This document shows positions 47,044 through 59,563 of a stretch of 64,000 bases of DNA, one piece after another. The stretch lies in contig JANDEH010000002.1 in assembly GCA_024610705.1 (NCBI GenBank), positions 62,428,870 to 62,492,869 on the forward strand, read 5' to 3'. Under the pieces are notes generated by a model. That model searched no databases, had not been told where the DNA came from, and saw only the letters and a program-made list of their open reading frames with translations. The stretch's first letter is position 1. Each line of letters starts with the position of its first letter. The position numbers and the translations under genes are program-made. Origin of the DNA: Tetragnatha versicolor (taxonomy: Eukaryota; Arthropoda; Arachnida; Araneae; Tetragnathidae).

Positions 47044-47601
47044 CAGATTATATTTAGTCCAATTGTTCTTTTATGGCCATATCAGAGTGAAAATTTCATA
47101 TTATATCCACCTTGTATTTATTGGAAACTTTTGCTAAACTATCCAATGAATTATCATTACTCGTGACTTTTTGTCGCAAATCATTCTGTTTCTGGCTTAC
47201 TTTGTCTGGTATATCACGTCCAGATTGCGTTTGTATCCCAACCATATAATATAATCCTATATAATAATTCTTGCTTGGTATCGTGTTACTGACCTACCTG
47301 AGAATTACGAACAATAGTAGTTCTGAAACCCTATTTTTGTCTAAATAAATGCACTACTGCGTAATATGACTAAAAATCGAAAAAAAAATGAAAATCTAGT
47401 TGAAAATCGACTTTGAGCACAATTTTATTTCCGTTTCTTATCTCAAATCGAGTCGGCTTAAGATAGTCAAGCTCTGTGGAGGGCGGATGAAGAGGAGATA
47501 TCAAGCTTCTGTTGCTCACAAGTCCGTATCACCTGAGGAAACCATACTTCATTCTAACAGATGATTATAGGCTGAAAAATTATAATTGATGAATGTGTCT
47601 A
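47044..47601. other. AT-rich non-coding stretch, nothing recognised
   Basis: No motif or repeat was supportable here. Confidence 0.45.
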
Positions 47602-47605
47602 CTAA

Positions 47606-47795
47606 CCCTTTACCCTGGATGTGCGCCGTGCGCCCACATGTAGGTAGATCAACTATTATTTCAAGTAATAGCTACCAATTTTTATAACTTGAGTGGAAAC
47701 GGAAATTAGTGCAACGAAAATTAGTGAATAAAAAACAGTAAATGTAATTGTTTCCAAGAGTTCATTGAACAGGGGCTGGGCGTTGCCTGACAGGG
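47606..47795. mobile_element. 190-bp piggyBac-like MITE
   Basis: The left end starts CCCTTTACCCTGGATGTGCG after CTAA (47,602-47,605). The right end is GGCGTTGCCTGACAGGG followed by TTAA (47,796-47,799). Read inward, the right end is CCCTGTCAGGCAACGCC. CCC-type ends at TTAA sites are characteristic of piggyBac elements. One flank has a T-to-C change in its TTAA. There is no transposase frame. Confidence 0.72.
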
Positions 47796-47825
47796 TTAAT
47801 TGGAAATATACATATCCTTCATTAG

Positions 47826-47924
47826 AAAATTTCCTTTTTTTACTATAGAAAAGTTTCAAGTATCTCCATATCCCTCCTCCTTAATTTCAATATCCCTCTC
47901 AAATATTTTCTGGGTATGCCACTG
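47826..47924. mobile_element. Right-half fragment of the GGGGCGTAGCCAG family
   Basis: ATATCCCTCTCAAATATTTTCTGGGTATGCCACTG matches the right sides at 6,550 and 17,160-17,192 (tested in blocks such as CTCAAATATTTTCTGG). The left terminus is missing. Confidence 0.55.
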
Positions 47925-49250
47925 TCTTTGTGTATATTGTTTTATTGTTATTTTTGTGCTATTTCCTTAATTTTTTTATTTAACTGAAAGAGTTAACTAA
48001 AAGAATTATACTACAATACAATAAGAAACTCAGTTACTTCTCGTTTATTAAATACTTCAAAAACTAAAAAAACTAACATTAAAACAGTTATTAATTTAAA
48101 AAAACTACTATAATTCCCTTTGACAAGTAATTATAAAATCAAACCCTAGGTGTTTTATCATATAAGCATAAATGATCTTGATTTGAAGTTGCAATACTAT
48201 GCTCCCGACTGGTATCTGTAGAATGGTTTTCTCCTTCATAATAGGCAATATGCGGAAAAAACAACTTCAAAGCGACATGCTTCGCAGTTGGATTATTGCA
48301 TAGAATGCAAAACTAATAATTTTAGTCTGTGTAGTGGTGTATTATTTTACCTTTCAAAAAGCTTGACATTTAAAATACAAAACCCACTCTGTAATTCGAA
48401 AGTTTCTATATGTTTGACGCCCCTTTTACTTAGAGATAACGGTAGTCGGTTGCTTTTTAACATCCGAACTGTTCATTTTTACAAGGGTTATTGTATATTA
48501 GATTCATAATGCACCAAAAGTTTCGATAGCGAAATATCGAACAGAACTAAATACAAATGAATGAAATAATCGAGTTCCAAGGATTATAAAAGGAAATAAA
48601 TTTATTCAAATTTAAAAATTATTTGTCAAAAGGACAGGTGGAAACCGGGTGGCATTTGGCGTAAGGCACTCAATCCCACACAATACGTGCAAGCAACAAA
48701 CAAATCCAACTTGATGGAGCCAACTAATGAAAAGCATCACGCAAATTAATAAATAACAAGCACGGTCATACATAACAAACCGTTAGGGAAAAACTCTTTT
48801 GAAAAAAATCCTGATTTTCCACCAAGCATAACATAACACGCAAGGGTATGAGCAATGGTGAAAAAAAAAGCATTTCGAAACTTTCAATACAGACAAAGCC
48901 TGGACGGATTGCGGGGGAGGAAGCCTCTGCTTTTCACTTTTTTCTCGTCGAATTTCTAGAAATGGGAGTCCGTCACTCGTAGAAGTAACATATCAAGAGA
49001 GAGCTTTGGAAAATCGGCTCTCATTGTACAGTGGGCAGCGTGTATCAAGTCACAGACGGATTTCAAGGAGTAGGTTTAGAGACGAAATTGCTTTGGTGAC
49101 CCTATTTATATTTGCCTCATTCAGGAAACTGGTGTATCGAACTACCAATCCTCACCAATGAAAACTTTTTGTACTTAACTCACTTTTGATAGATACCCAC
49201 TTAGTCTTATATACTAGATGCAGTGTGCGGCCTATCACATATTAGTTATA
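47925..49250. other. Non-coding; mixed patch ~48,640-49,080
   Basis: No frame with recognisable content and no flanked repeat before the TA-flanked MITE. Confidence 0.4.
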
Positions 49251-49461
49251 GTCTGTTCATTTAGAATTGGCGCCTGAAACAGGATCAAAAACGCCTAATA
49301 ACGCTTATCACACAACTTCAGGGGCCGATTTTTTTACAGTATTTTAACTACTTCTGTTTCGGCTGCCTTGTTATTGCACAAGAAAAAAATTTTCGATCAC
49401 AAGACAGTAGTAACTGCTTCTAATACATTACGTCTCAGGCGCCAATTCTAAATGAACAGAG
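49251..49461. mobile_element. TA-flanked MITE, well-preserved copy (211 bp)
   Basis: The ends GTCTGTTCATTTAGAATTGG and CCAATTCTAAATGAACAGAG pair over about 27 bases with one difference at the very tip. TA lies outside each end (49,249-49,250 and 49,462-49,463). The interior matches the older copy at 40,916-41,136 across its whole length. No frame; Tc1/mariner-type by target. Confidence 0.93.
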
Positions 49462-49463
49462 TA

Positions 49464-50725
49464 AAGTTGGATTTTTGGTAAGAAATTGGTTAATTGACTG
49501 AATGATTACGTGAAAATCGCTCGAATCAAATTTTAATACTGGTTATATCACGTAATGGGAAGTTTTTCGATTATTTTTCCAACAAAAGAATGAATTTACA
49601 GTTGACAGTTGTTCCTTAAGGAACGACTTTTGGAATTCTAAAATATCGGTGTTTTAAATTCAACGCAAATGGAAAACGAACTTAGTGAAATTTTTTTCAC
49701 TGAATGATTTCTGATTGTTTTGTCTCGTTTTAGAAAATTATAAATCCGTTTTTAAGTAAAGAGAGATAATTATTTTTCTACTTCAAACGCATATTTCCCA
49801 ATTCCACTTAGTAAGATGTGAAAAGCTATGATTGATTGGTTCGTCAGAAAAACGCTCTGATTCGTGGTAACAGAATATTACGCAGTGGAATAGGTAAAAA
49901 TGCCTTCGAAATTCAGCATTCTATTGGACTTCTCACGTTACAGATATCTTTTTACCACTCGCTTTTTTTTCCAGACACGGTGATATCACACCAAAGCTCA
50001 CTCTTCATGTATTACCTCCACGCCGTGCACCCCTCCAAAGTGCACTCATTCTGGCGTATAGGGTTACGGAAAAAGAATTCCTGATGAAGAATAATTATGC
50101 TAATTCGGGCGGGGGCGTAATAGATCAGAAAAGCAACTGTCATTAAAAGGGGAGTTTTTTAACGTTTTTTCCCTCCTCTTCTTCACCCCCTGAGCGCGAA
50201 CCTAAAAATAAGGAATAGGAAATTAAGAAGAGAGAGATGATTCGGAGGAGGACCTCTTTCCTTTTTTTTCGAGAGAAAGACCAATTTGGGAGTTCTTTTT
50301 TTCTCAATTAAGGCGCAAGGGGAGGAGGGAAGAAACCGAAAACATACAAAGGCGGGGGGGCGAAATTGGATTAGGAACGCGTTTGTTGAGTCGAGAGGTG
50401 GATGCTTTTTTTTCAATAGGAGGGCGATTTTGATTTTATTTTAAAGGCTGTTGTTTTCTTTTAAAAGTGACTCACAGAGAGAACGCCAATTAAGATGATT
50501 TATGGCTGTTTCAGAACGTTTCCCAACATCGTAAGCAGGGTAAGACTTTCCAACTAATACCACTGTAACAACCCCAATGCAGCTTTGCTATACTGACTGA
50601 GATAAAGAGTTAAGAACCTACAAATTATTAGATTAATCTAATTATAAGTAATTAACCCAAAACAGCGTTTCTTCAGAAAATAAAACGTGAATAATTGTAG
50701 CAAAAAAAGAAGAAATACGAACATA
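49464..50725. other. Non-coding; GC-richer patch ~49,980-50,420
   Basis: The patch carries short frames on both strands (82 and 77 codons) without recognisable content. Purine-rich tracts (GGGGAGGAGGGAAGAAACC near 50,320) limit stops on one strand. Confidence 0.4.
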
Positions 50726-50886
50726 TGTTACGGGCAATGTGATAAATCGGGCATTATTAATAATACCCGAAGTGGAGGAGGGCAATGTGATCAATTCAAT
50801 GGCATTTATCAATGAAATTTATCACTTTGCCCGCCTCCACTCTGGGCATTATTAATAAGCCCCAATCAATCACTTTGCCCGTAACA
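50726..50886. mobile_element. 161-bp double-palindromic MITE
   Basis: TGTTACGGGCAATGTGAT opens the element and ATCACTTTGCCCGTAACA closes it, with TA outside each end (50,724-50,725 and 50,887-50,888). GGGCAATGTGAT/ATCACTTTGCCC occurs four times, twice per arm. Each arm also has GGGCATTATTAATA and a GTGGAGG/CCTCCAC pair, so nearly the whole element folds into one long stem. No frame. Confidence 0.92.
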
Positions 50887-50888
50887 TA

Positions 50889-52735
50889 TACATAAATATC
50901 TTGCCCTACGATGTTCAATATCTAATAATGTGTTCGCTCATTATGAATTAGTCACTAATATTTGCTTTATTTAGAGAAAATAATAGATATTTTGCAGAAC
51001 AAACCTTCAAAACAAATCTAAAATAGAAATAAGTGATGTTACGTAAAAGACAAAAGAGGTTCATAAATGAGCAAAAAATTGGTAAATCATAAGAAATATC
51101 GATAAAGTTAAGGTTAGGTCTTTAAACTTAAATACTTTGATTTTTTAAACAGAATTAATATATGTTTTTAGTCCCTAATTATTAATCTAATTGAAAATAA
51201 TTAACTCTTCCCACACTACGCTAGTTTATAAAACAGAATGATATGGAAATTAACTGGACATAAACTCAGAAATACTGTATATCACATTGAAATAAAAACA
51301 TCAATTTGTATGGTGGGTTTTTTCAACAATGTGGGTTTTTTGTTCATAAATATTAATCTTATAGGGAAAAACATAAATTTACCCTTAACGAAGTTCAATT
51401 ACGTACTCTGACAACGAAATTTGATTACTTTAAAATCTAAAAAACATCAGGACTTCCAATAGAGAATTCGACAAAACTTCTTCAACATCAACGACCAAAA
51501 AGGACCTGAATCTACGGTCAATCACATACAAACCGACGACGAGACAACCACATTTTTCACTCACACAAAACATTATTAATCGATCCCCTCCTCCCAACCC
51601 GAAAGCTCGTAATCATAAGGCGCGCATTCTGGTCGCAAGAACTCATTTGACAGTAAAATTCGAGCGACAATTAACATTCACAGGTGTGTCCACCCATCCC
51701 ACCAGAAGTGGTGACAGATCCACACACCGCTCCCTCGAAAGAAAAAAATGTCACCGCACCAAATCGGGAATTCCATCTCGACACACGAGGTGAGGACATG
51801 TCCGAAGAAAAATAATATTCCTCGGTAGCGTCCTACTGTTTTACGAGGCATTCCTGACGCGAGATAAATTTTTCTCTCTCCCCAGAACCTCGCTTTTTGT
51901 ACATAAAAAGGAGATATTTGCTTTTTATAGTTTGGCAACGGAATAAGTAAGAGTTTTTTTGTGGAGTTTTCTTTGGAGGGGAAAGGAATTGTCGAGTGTT
52001 GGGTTTTTTATTCGCTTTTGGTGGGATGGACTGTTTAACATATAAAGAGACTTATTTTGGGAGATGAGGGTTTCACATAAATGACAAATGTGATTTAATA
52101 GTTGACTTTGGCTTAAAAAGTTTTCCATTTAGGGGAGAGGGGGCACATTTCAAACAAAAATACATTTTTGACTATTTCTCCATATATTTATAAGATATTT
52201 GAACAAAAACTGGTTTATTCGTTAATTTACAGCTTTCCTGAATTTATGGTACGCGTTGTAGATGGATTTATACAGAATTTCTAATTTGAATCATCATTCT
52301 AAAACTTCTAAAACTAAATCATAAACTAATCTAAAAAATCACTCTAAACATTCTAAATTCTAAAACTAGAAATTCTATGTTCAATTCCAGTGGAGGGGTT
52401 TAATTGAACGCTTTAGTAAATAATACAAAATCCATTTTCAGAAGCTACAAAATTCATTGTTCATTAAAGTCTGCATTTAATAAGACAAATAAAATTACAA
52501 AGTATTATGAAACTGAGTCATTATGGCAGTTTAAGGAATGTTAATGAAGTATCAACAGACATGCATTGGATAAAATATGTACAAAAAACTTTTAATATTA
52601 AAACCAAATTTAAATTTGGCTTAGTTTACAACCCAAAGAATAAGAAAAGAAAGACAAATTTGTTTAAATTTTAAATTAATAAAATACGATGAATGAAGAT
52701 TGATTTCGCCAAATTCAGGAGACTATATTTGCCTC
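50889..52735. other. Non-coding; possible MITE end at 52,131
   Basis: TTTAGGGGAGAGGGGGCACA near 52,130 resembles the TAGGG..GGGGGCA ends of the element at 62,894, but no partner end was found. A mixed-composition patch lies at about 51,480-51,900. CTAAAACTTCTAAAACTAAA-like short repeats occur near 52,300-52,370. Confidence 0.35.
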
Positions 52736-52739
52736 TAAG

Positions 52740-52875
52740 GACAGGGAGTAGTTATTTTTCCCTCTTCCCCTTCGTGTGTTGGAAGAAAGCTTGGTGAATT
52801 TTTTAAGCACCAAAAGTCAATTAGTCAATTTTGGTCTTAATTCCCTTCATCAAATTGGCGATCCAATAGGGAATA
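52740..52875. mobile_element. Diverged half copy of the 45,717 MITE
   Basis: AAGCACCAAAAGTCAATTAG and GTCTTAATTCCCTTCATCAA, then TTGGCGATCCAATAG, correspond in order to the right part of the element at 45,717-45,976 read on the minus strand. Identity is moderate and the left end is missing. Confidence 0.65.
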
Positions 52876-54840
52876 CTACACTTGTGGAAATTCAATATTT
52901 CGACTATTGGAAATCATTGATGGGGTTATAAAACGCATTTCTTAAAATTTTTAGATTTTTTTAAACGTTAGTTTTTTAATTAGTTTTCAAAAATTACGAT
53001 CGCTAGATTTGGAGGTGTGGCTTACGTGCTTTCTCTCGAATATTCAACCAATCAATACTTTCAAAGGAAAGGATTTACCCATTGCTCACATGCAGCGAAG
53101 GCATAAGTGACTTCATGCGCCAAATCCCGCGTTTTTCGCAAACCCTTCTGCGCATTGTAGTTTTTTAATACTTAAAAATAACTAATTATCAGATTTAGAA
53201 AAAAATATTTTTAAAGAAGCTTTATAGAAACAAATTAAATTTGAAAAATCGTTGTATTCCCCATTGTAAAACAACTACTTACTCGACCATAAAATAATTA
53301 CTATTAATCAAACCGTGAATCAAACGGACGTTGTAGCAGTCAATGCAACAAGCCCAGCAGTCAATGCAGACATGTGTCAGTCACAATAAAGGGGCAGAGA
53401 ACACCACTACATTTTTTATGCTAGGGGGGTCCTTCATTTGAAATCCGTCTGTGTCTTCAATTCAAGGGAGTTTCTGAGATGCAAAATAAATTATTCAGAG
53501 AGGAGATGGTCCCGCGGGTGCAAATTTCGCAGATCGATATAATTCGCAACCCTTCGGGCGTAAATATTCATAAGGTGCTGCAGGCTGGATGTGGGTTAGT
53601 GTCAAATTCCTGGGGTTCGCAGAGAGAATCGAAGGCTTTAAATATACAGGACTGCTGTTCTGGATTGGTTACTCTGCAGGGTTTTGAAGACGCCGCCGTT
53701 GGATTTGTGTGAAGAGAATGTTAGGGGAATAGAATGGATAAAAATTATGTTTTTAGTATAAAGAGAATGTGTCTGATAAGTTCTCATAGTTTGGCTCCGA
53801 TTTTTCTGTCTTCTTATACAAAAATAATCTTTAATTAAAAATTATTCCGAATTTTACCTTTTTTTGAATTCGGAAGAATTAAAAGAATATTTTATTTTAT
53901 AACAACACTTGAAAAAATAGAAACGATTGGCAGCTATGAGTTGTTTATGAGTTAATATGACATACATTTTTTCGATTCTAAAAATTTTTTCGAGAAAACG
54001 AATCTTCTAAAATTAAAAATAATTTAATTTTCCTCTGTATGAAAGTTATCGGGACATATTGGGAACGATTTTGAAAAAAAATTAGTAAAAGTCAATTCCT
54101 AAGCTCTTTCAGTTCCGTATTCGGAAAAATATTTGGGGCATCCTTTTTTATTTGGGGGATTCATTAACCCGTTTCGCCCTTTTTCACCTGAAATAAAATA
54201 TTTCGGGGAACAGCCCAAATATTTCAGTAGATGTTGTCCCCCCAAATCATCACTGGATTAACCTTAAAATGTTACAGAGACGATTAGTTTCCTATTACGT
54301 AGAAACTGTAATAGACATTCATGGTTGTTGATTGTTTGTTAAGTGTTTTTGTATAGTTTAAACGAATAATATATCATATTCCACACCAAAATATTTTAAT
54401 TAAACCCTAAAAATATTTTTAAAAAATGGTCAGTCAACAAAGTCGATAGAAGCGCACATAACAATTTCGAATTGAGTCTCTCCTGACAGTAACTTAATGT
54501 TTATGACTATACATCAGACACGAGTGATTTAACATATTTTTCATCTGCTAACCAAACAGAAATAACAATTCGTTAACCATAGCTACCATTAATCAGCTCT
54601 CAACTCTCGGTCAGCGCTGAATAATGAAGGACGGAGAAGAGTCAGCGAGCGCATATCCCAGATTTTAATTACTGTCACAAATTACATTAGAGCAATTTGT
54701 CCACCACTAATTAAAACATGAGAAATGGGCTCGAGAAAAGGGCGGAGGAGAACGAATAGGGACGAAAAAATTCGAATCTGCATTTTTATCCGATTTGCAG
54801 AATCGTCTGTAATTATTAAGTTAGTGACTGATGTGATGAG
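52876..54840. other. Non-coding; short direct repeat at ~53,333 and GC-richer patch ~53,060-53,710
   Basis: AGCAGTCAATGCA occurs twice within 40 bases near 53,335. A 77-codon frame (53,479-53,712) is unrecognised. The remainder is AT-rich. Confidence 0.4.
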
Positions 54841-54844
54841 TAGA

Positions 54845-55510
54845 ATCGATGCATAATAAGTATCGAATACTTTTTGGTATCGAATATTTATTTTTCAAGG
54901 ATTGGAAACGCGAGTACGAGATCGGATCAAAGGAACAGCAGAAAAACATTCCTATCAATAGTACCACTAAAATTTATGTTATTCTTTTTCTTATGCATTA
55001 TAATAAAATCATCAAGAGTAAGATTCCATTAACTGTCCTGCCGTAGCCATGCTGATTTTAAAGCCAATTACTCAAATGTCCCTTAATTTTTATAGTTTTT
55101 ATTGTATAAGTTAATACATTACTTTGCAATATTTTTTGCGAGATTTCTATTGTTAGGCTTACAATACAGCTTGGTGATATTTAGCGGGTCAGATAACGGA
55201 ATTGAACCCATTGTGTAATTCTTTCGGTACTGATGTAGTACTGAAAGGTGGTGGGTGGTACTAGTACTGGTGTAGTATGCGGCCTACCAATTTTGATTAG
55301 TTGTGTTTTGGTTGGCTGTGATAACACTGAAATTGAATTTTATGTAGCAATAGAAATTAATATGATTTGGTTCATCTTGGTTTATCAACTGCAGTAAACC
55401 TTGACTATTCAAAGGATGTAATGATGCCTTTTCAATCATTTAAAAGCACTCGATACTCTTAAAAAAGGATCGATTCTTCAAAACACTCGATATTAGACAT
55501 TCGCGAAATG
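54845..55510. mobile_element. Decayed repeat sequences (GTATCGA-type and AAATATCACC-type)
   Basis: AAGTATCGAATACTTTTTGG at 54,858 and CACTCGATACTC/CACTCGATATTAG near 55,447-55,495 recall the GTATCGATAC element at 17.8 kb. CTTGGTGATATTTAGCGGGT through AACGGAATTGAACCC at about 55,170-55,210 matches, in inverted orientation, the left side of the 24,686 element. Full boundaries are not resolved. Confidence 0.5.
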
Positions 55511-56222
55511 AGAAATGAGATTCGCGTAGATTAATGACGAAGGCGAAGAATCCATTCACTCGCTTAATAACCTGCGAGAGGAAACTCTACACTGACTAAA
55601 ACAAACAACGAATCCCCCGCTAAGCCGACAAATTGAAACACCCCAATCAGAACGAGGAAAAAATAAGTTCTTGTCCCATCCCCACCATCAATCCTCCGTC
55701 TCGCGAAATCGTCTGACGACCTTTTGCTGGCCGCACACCCCTGATGATTCTTTTTTTGATTCCACCTCATCGTCATCGTTTGTTAAATGAAGGAAAATAC
55801 AACCTTATAGCTCACGTAGATGTGGTGTGATGAAACTAAGGGGTACACAAGTACCAATGCGGGATGACTTCTGGATAAAAGGTGGTTTGGCCAACTAGAG
55901 ATTTTGTTTACCATGTGAAAGAAAGTTATAGCTGAATCGGAAGAACCGGCAGCTATGTATTTGTATTCAACTTTCTAGTTGGGACAGTCAACAGGACAGT
56001 GGGAAGGCCGTAGTAAAAATTACATACTACCCAATTAAAATTTGAATCGTGGAACATAGTAATTGTCAAGCTCTCGGTACATCACTGAGCTGTAAATAAC
56101 CTTGAGTACCAACTCAGCGTGCCAAAATTAACGTGTATTAATTCGCCAGGGGGGCAAAAGGTGTATGAAGGTCAAGTTCCCAGTATTGGTAGTATGTTCA
56201 CAGAATCTAACTTAACACGATT
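55511..56222. other. Non-coding, unremarkable
   Basis: A small CpG-richer patch at about 55,510-55,790 holds a 70-codon minus-strand frame without known content. Confidence 0.35.
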
Positions 56223-56230
56223 ATTTATTT

Positions 56231-58219
56231 CAGAGCCGTGCCGTGGTAAAACGGCGCCCGGGGCGAAGGTGGCTCATTGGCGCCCCCTTTATTTTTGAAA
56301 CCACCCCTTTCATGTCCAATTTTATATGTGGGAAAATTTTAGGGCTATAACCAGACTTTTGTTTCGGGGGGGATTGACTCAACGTTTTTAACGTTAATGT
56401 ACCCCTAACGAGTACCATTATTTATGCGTTAAACTTTTAATCACTTGAAGGAAGCTCTTGAATGTGTTGCACAAATTGTCGAAATTTTTTAATGTGAGCT
56501 TAAGTAAATCTGGGGGGGTCTCCCCCAGAAAAATGTCTCGGAAAAAGTGTTTTTAGTTCATTTTGAGACCTTAAAAATCGCTGAATTTTAAGGGAAAATA
56601 ATCATAAATAGACGTAAAATTTTGGAGGGGAACTGGAAGTCTTCTTTATTTCGACACACTTTGGGGAAACACCTAAAGGAGACCTCTTTATTTAGGCATC
56701 AGACTTTTTAATGAGAAAAACACTACCTAAAACCAACAACAAATTTTGGGGATTGGGGGTTCTCTACCAGAATTTTTTTCCTTCTTTAAAAAATTTGATC
56801 CTCGAAATTAGTGTTTTAACTCAAGGAAACAATTGAAATTATAAAACAGTATGTAAAATTGCATTATATAATTAAAAATCTGCAATAGTTCCCAAGAAAT
56901 AAACAAATATTTTCTTTCATCTAGTTTCTAGTAAATGTTTTCTTTTTCATAAATTATCACTCGTATCAACTACTTCTAAGGGAAATAACATAAAACATTG
57001 ATTGAAAACAAGTTTCATGCATCGAAGCATCTTTCAGGGTCTTATCTCGGTTAAGTTGTTCTTTTCGCATTGCAATAAGAACAAGGTAAGCAAACTTACC
57101 CGGAGAGTGCCCATCAAGATTTAGAAGACTTGCGAGCGAATCCAAGACTTAAAAAAAAGTCTAAAAATAATTGAATATAAAGACCAAAATTGTGAAAATC
57201 AAATGGACAGGGATTAGCAGAGGAATCTGATTTTGAAGTGAAAAGAAACGCAATAACCGCAGAAATTTCCGATCCATCAGTAAGACCGTAAACTAAACGA
57301 AAATACGAACATTTTACGGACAAACCTTAAATGCTGGCAAGTATGAATATCCAATTATTTTTATGAAATTTATTGATTAATATAATAAAATACGAAAAAC
57401 AAATAGGAACTTACCAGAAAACGATGTTCCAATTTGTATTTTTGAACTTACATTACACTAATTTAGAAGGTCCTTCTCTGTTCAAGGCTAAACTCTTCTA
57501 TACTGCCAATTGAGAAGCAAAACAGAGCTTATATGGAAGCGGTCTCGTGAACACATTCTATGAAAGGGGATGAAAACCAACCCCCGAATACACAGGATTG
57601 GTTTTTCGTAGAATGAACCAATAGCTGATGAAGAGCTCAAGAAGCGGTATCCTTTATCTTCGATTTATTTATGACCCCTTTGGGCAGGTGGAAATGGAAC
57701 TAATTGAACGTTCTTTCCATCCCCACTCAAGATTTTCCTGGAATTCTTTGGTCAAGAAACCTGAAATGTTTGTTATCACAACAGCACCCCCTTTGAAGTA
57801 AGCCCCAGGTAGAACAAAACCTTCCTAGTCCGTCTGGTCCATAAATCTTTCACACGTCCTACCCCATTCTCTGTCAATCGTCACCCCTACTGGGTCTTAA
57901 AACAACATTGCAACCGAAGACTGGAAGTAGACACATCTGGCGTTTACCAAACAAAAAGCGTGCAGCGCTTCATCGCAACTGGAGACGCAAACAGGCGACC
58001 CCCATGGCGTCTCTCCCAAAAGGGGTGTGAGTGTCCGTGTTATATGGTTCTATTCACTTCCTGAGCCTCAAGTGGAAGGCAAAACGAAATCAGGAATACA
58101 TTTTTAATAGTAACATTTCATACAAAAAAACATAGTTCTCAAACATGAATTTGGCGCCTTTTAGGGAATTTGGCGCCCGGGGCGGCCGCACCCTTCGCCC
58201 CCCCCTTGGCACGGCTCTG
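56231..58219. mobile_element. ~2-kb hAT-type element, TSD ATTTATTT
   Basis: Both ends read inward CAGAGCCGTGCC. ATTTATTT stands directly outside each (56,223-56,230 and 58,220-58,227). Subterminal GGCGCCCGGGGCG occurs near both ends, as in many hAT repeats. The outer 0.6 kb on the left is G- and T-rich element-like sequence, and the right 0.15 kb is C-rich. The middle (about 57,000-58,080) differs in texture. It is more balanced in composition, with short frames such as 57,114-57,323 (minus) that are not a recognisable transposase. It is probably non-autonomous. The low-complexity duplication leaves some doubt that both ends belong to one insertion. Confidence 0.8.
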
Positions 58220-58227
58220 ATTTATTT

Positions 58228-59194
58228 GATGTTTGATGATATGTTAGCGCAAAGGCTATATAGATAGCACGATACGTTTGCAAAATTTCTTTTGAAAAAC
58301 GATGAAAAAACAACAGGATTAAATAAATATTAGAATTTCTTTAGGAAACTATTTTTTCAATACACGCTTACCTTGTTTTAGCATTAATGTTTTGTCCCTA
58401 TGATCAGATTTCATTATGTTAGAGTACATGAAGTTTGCACTCCCACGTTTATATCAGTGCGGTACACAGAAGCTTGTGGGCGTGCGACTCACAAACTTGA
58501 CGCCATTTCCAGATGAGGTAGCTAAGACATCCGCATCCACTCATCTGCATACACACACACACCCTCCCTTTTACGCACGAGAGACCACGTTTGGCAAACG
58601 ATCTCGCACGAGCACCCTCTCAACTCAACACCCGTGTTCTCCGGTAGGTGGTTAACAAGGCGCGAGGGAGGATTAGAACGGATAAATTTACTGCGGCCCT
58701 TTGAAAGGGACCTGCCGACGACAAGTGTTTATGGATCCATCATAAGAGAGAGCAGTGGACTCGGAAGACAAAATTATATGAGGATAAGAGTTTCCGAGAA
58801 GGGACCGGATGAAAGGTCTTTTCCGGTTCATCGGGCAGCGGTGTCCCTTAACCGAAATTTAAGCCGGATCTTAAAACTGGAGTTTCCATGCTTGGATACT
58901 GAAGTCTCGTCTTTGAAATACGATCAGGGTGGTATAGGAAGCATAAGCAACAGGTCATTTCACATGAAGTTTCTATCATGGGAGGTCTTTTAGGTGAAGT
59001 CCACAATGTCCCCATAGAACCAACGCGCAGTTTTATAGCAGTAAATGTTGAGTGGTGACTGTTAACACTAAAGTCTTAAAACTACGAATCCAGACCCTTA
59101 AGAAATGGTTTTGCAGGGGCTTCTGAGGTGGCAAAGGCTTATAATGGTCTTACGACTCTTGTCTTAGAGTGCAGCACCTCAGCTTTTCTTGGAC
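58228..59194. other. CpG-richer non-coding stretch
   Basis: A (CA)n spot lies near 58,550. Two overlapping plus-strand frames (79 and 119 codons, 58,416-58,993) are the main open frames. Neither has a recognised domain or a clear splice arrangement. Confidence 0.35.
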
Positions 59195-59257
59195 CACTTT
59201 CATAGATCTCTTGGGCCACTTATGGCCCGCGGACCACCTGATGGGAACCCCCGATCT
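59195..59257. mobile_element. Eroded right end of a hAT-type element
   Basis: The minus strand reads CAGATCGGGGGTTCCCATCA then GGTGGTCCGCGGGCCA, resembling the terminus at 29,977 (CAGTGGTTCCCAAC..GGTGGTCCGCGGACCA). The opposite end was not found. Confidence 0.55.
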
Positions 59258-59302
59258 GAAGTTTGGAATGGAAAAGAAACCATTCTTGGATCAATTCATT
59301 TA

Positions 59303-59560
59303 GCTGTCCCGTTAAATATCGCCAAGCTGTTTTGAATGCGAAGTACTTAAATATTCCCAAATTTTTATAGTTGTCATTCATATAACTGTTCATTTTCATT
59401 GGTTAGTTTGCAATTTTTGGCAATATTTCTAGATTTTGATGTTTAACCCTTTCATTCCTACAACCACCCGAGAATGTAACTGAATCCTATGGAAACTTAG
59501 GGGTGCTATGCTATAGGACTTAAAAGGGTTAAAACAGTGTGGCGATATTTGACGGGACAG
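59303..59560. mobile_element. ~258-bp element with CTGTCCCGTYAAATATCGCCA ends
   Basis: GCTGTCCCGTTAAATATCGCC on the left pairs with GGCGATATTTGACGGGACAG on the right. TTA flanks both sides (59,300-59,302 and 59,561-59,563), a possible 3-base duplication as in PIF/Harbinger, or a TA target. AAACCCTTT/AAAGGGTT-type words lie inside. The ends are related to CCCGCTAAATATCACCAAG at 24,844 and its partner at 55,170. Confidence 0.8.
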
Positions 59561-59563
59561 TTA

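Noticed and set aside
58634..58993. 119-codon plus-strand frame as an exon
   Set aside because: It overlaps another frame in a low-stop patch, has no recognised motif and no convincing acceptor or donor.
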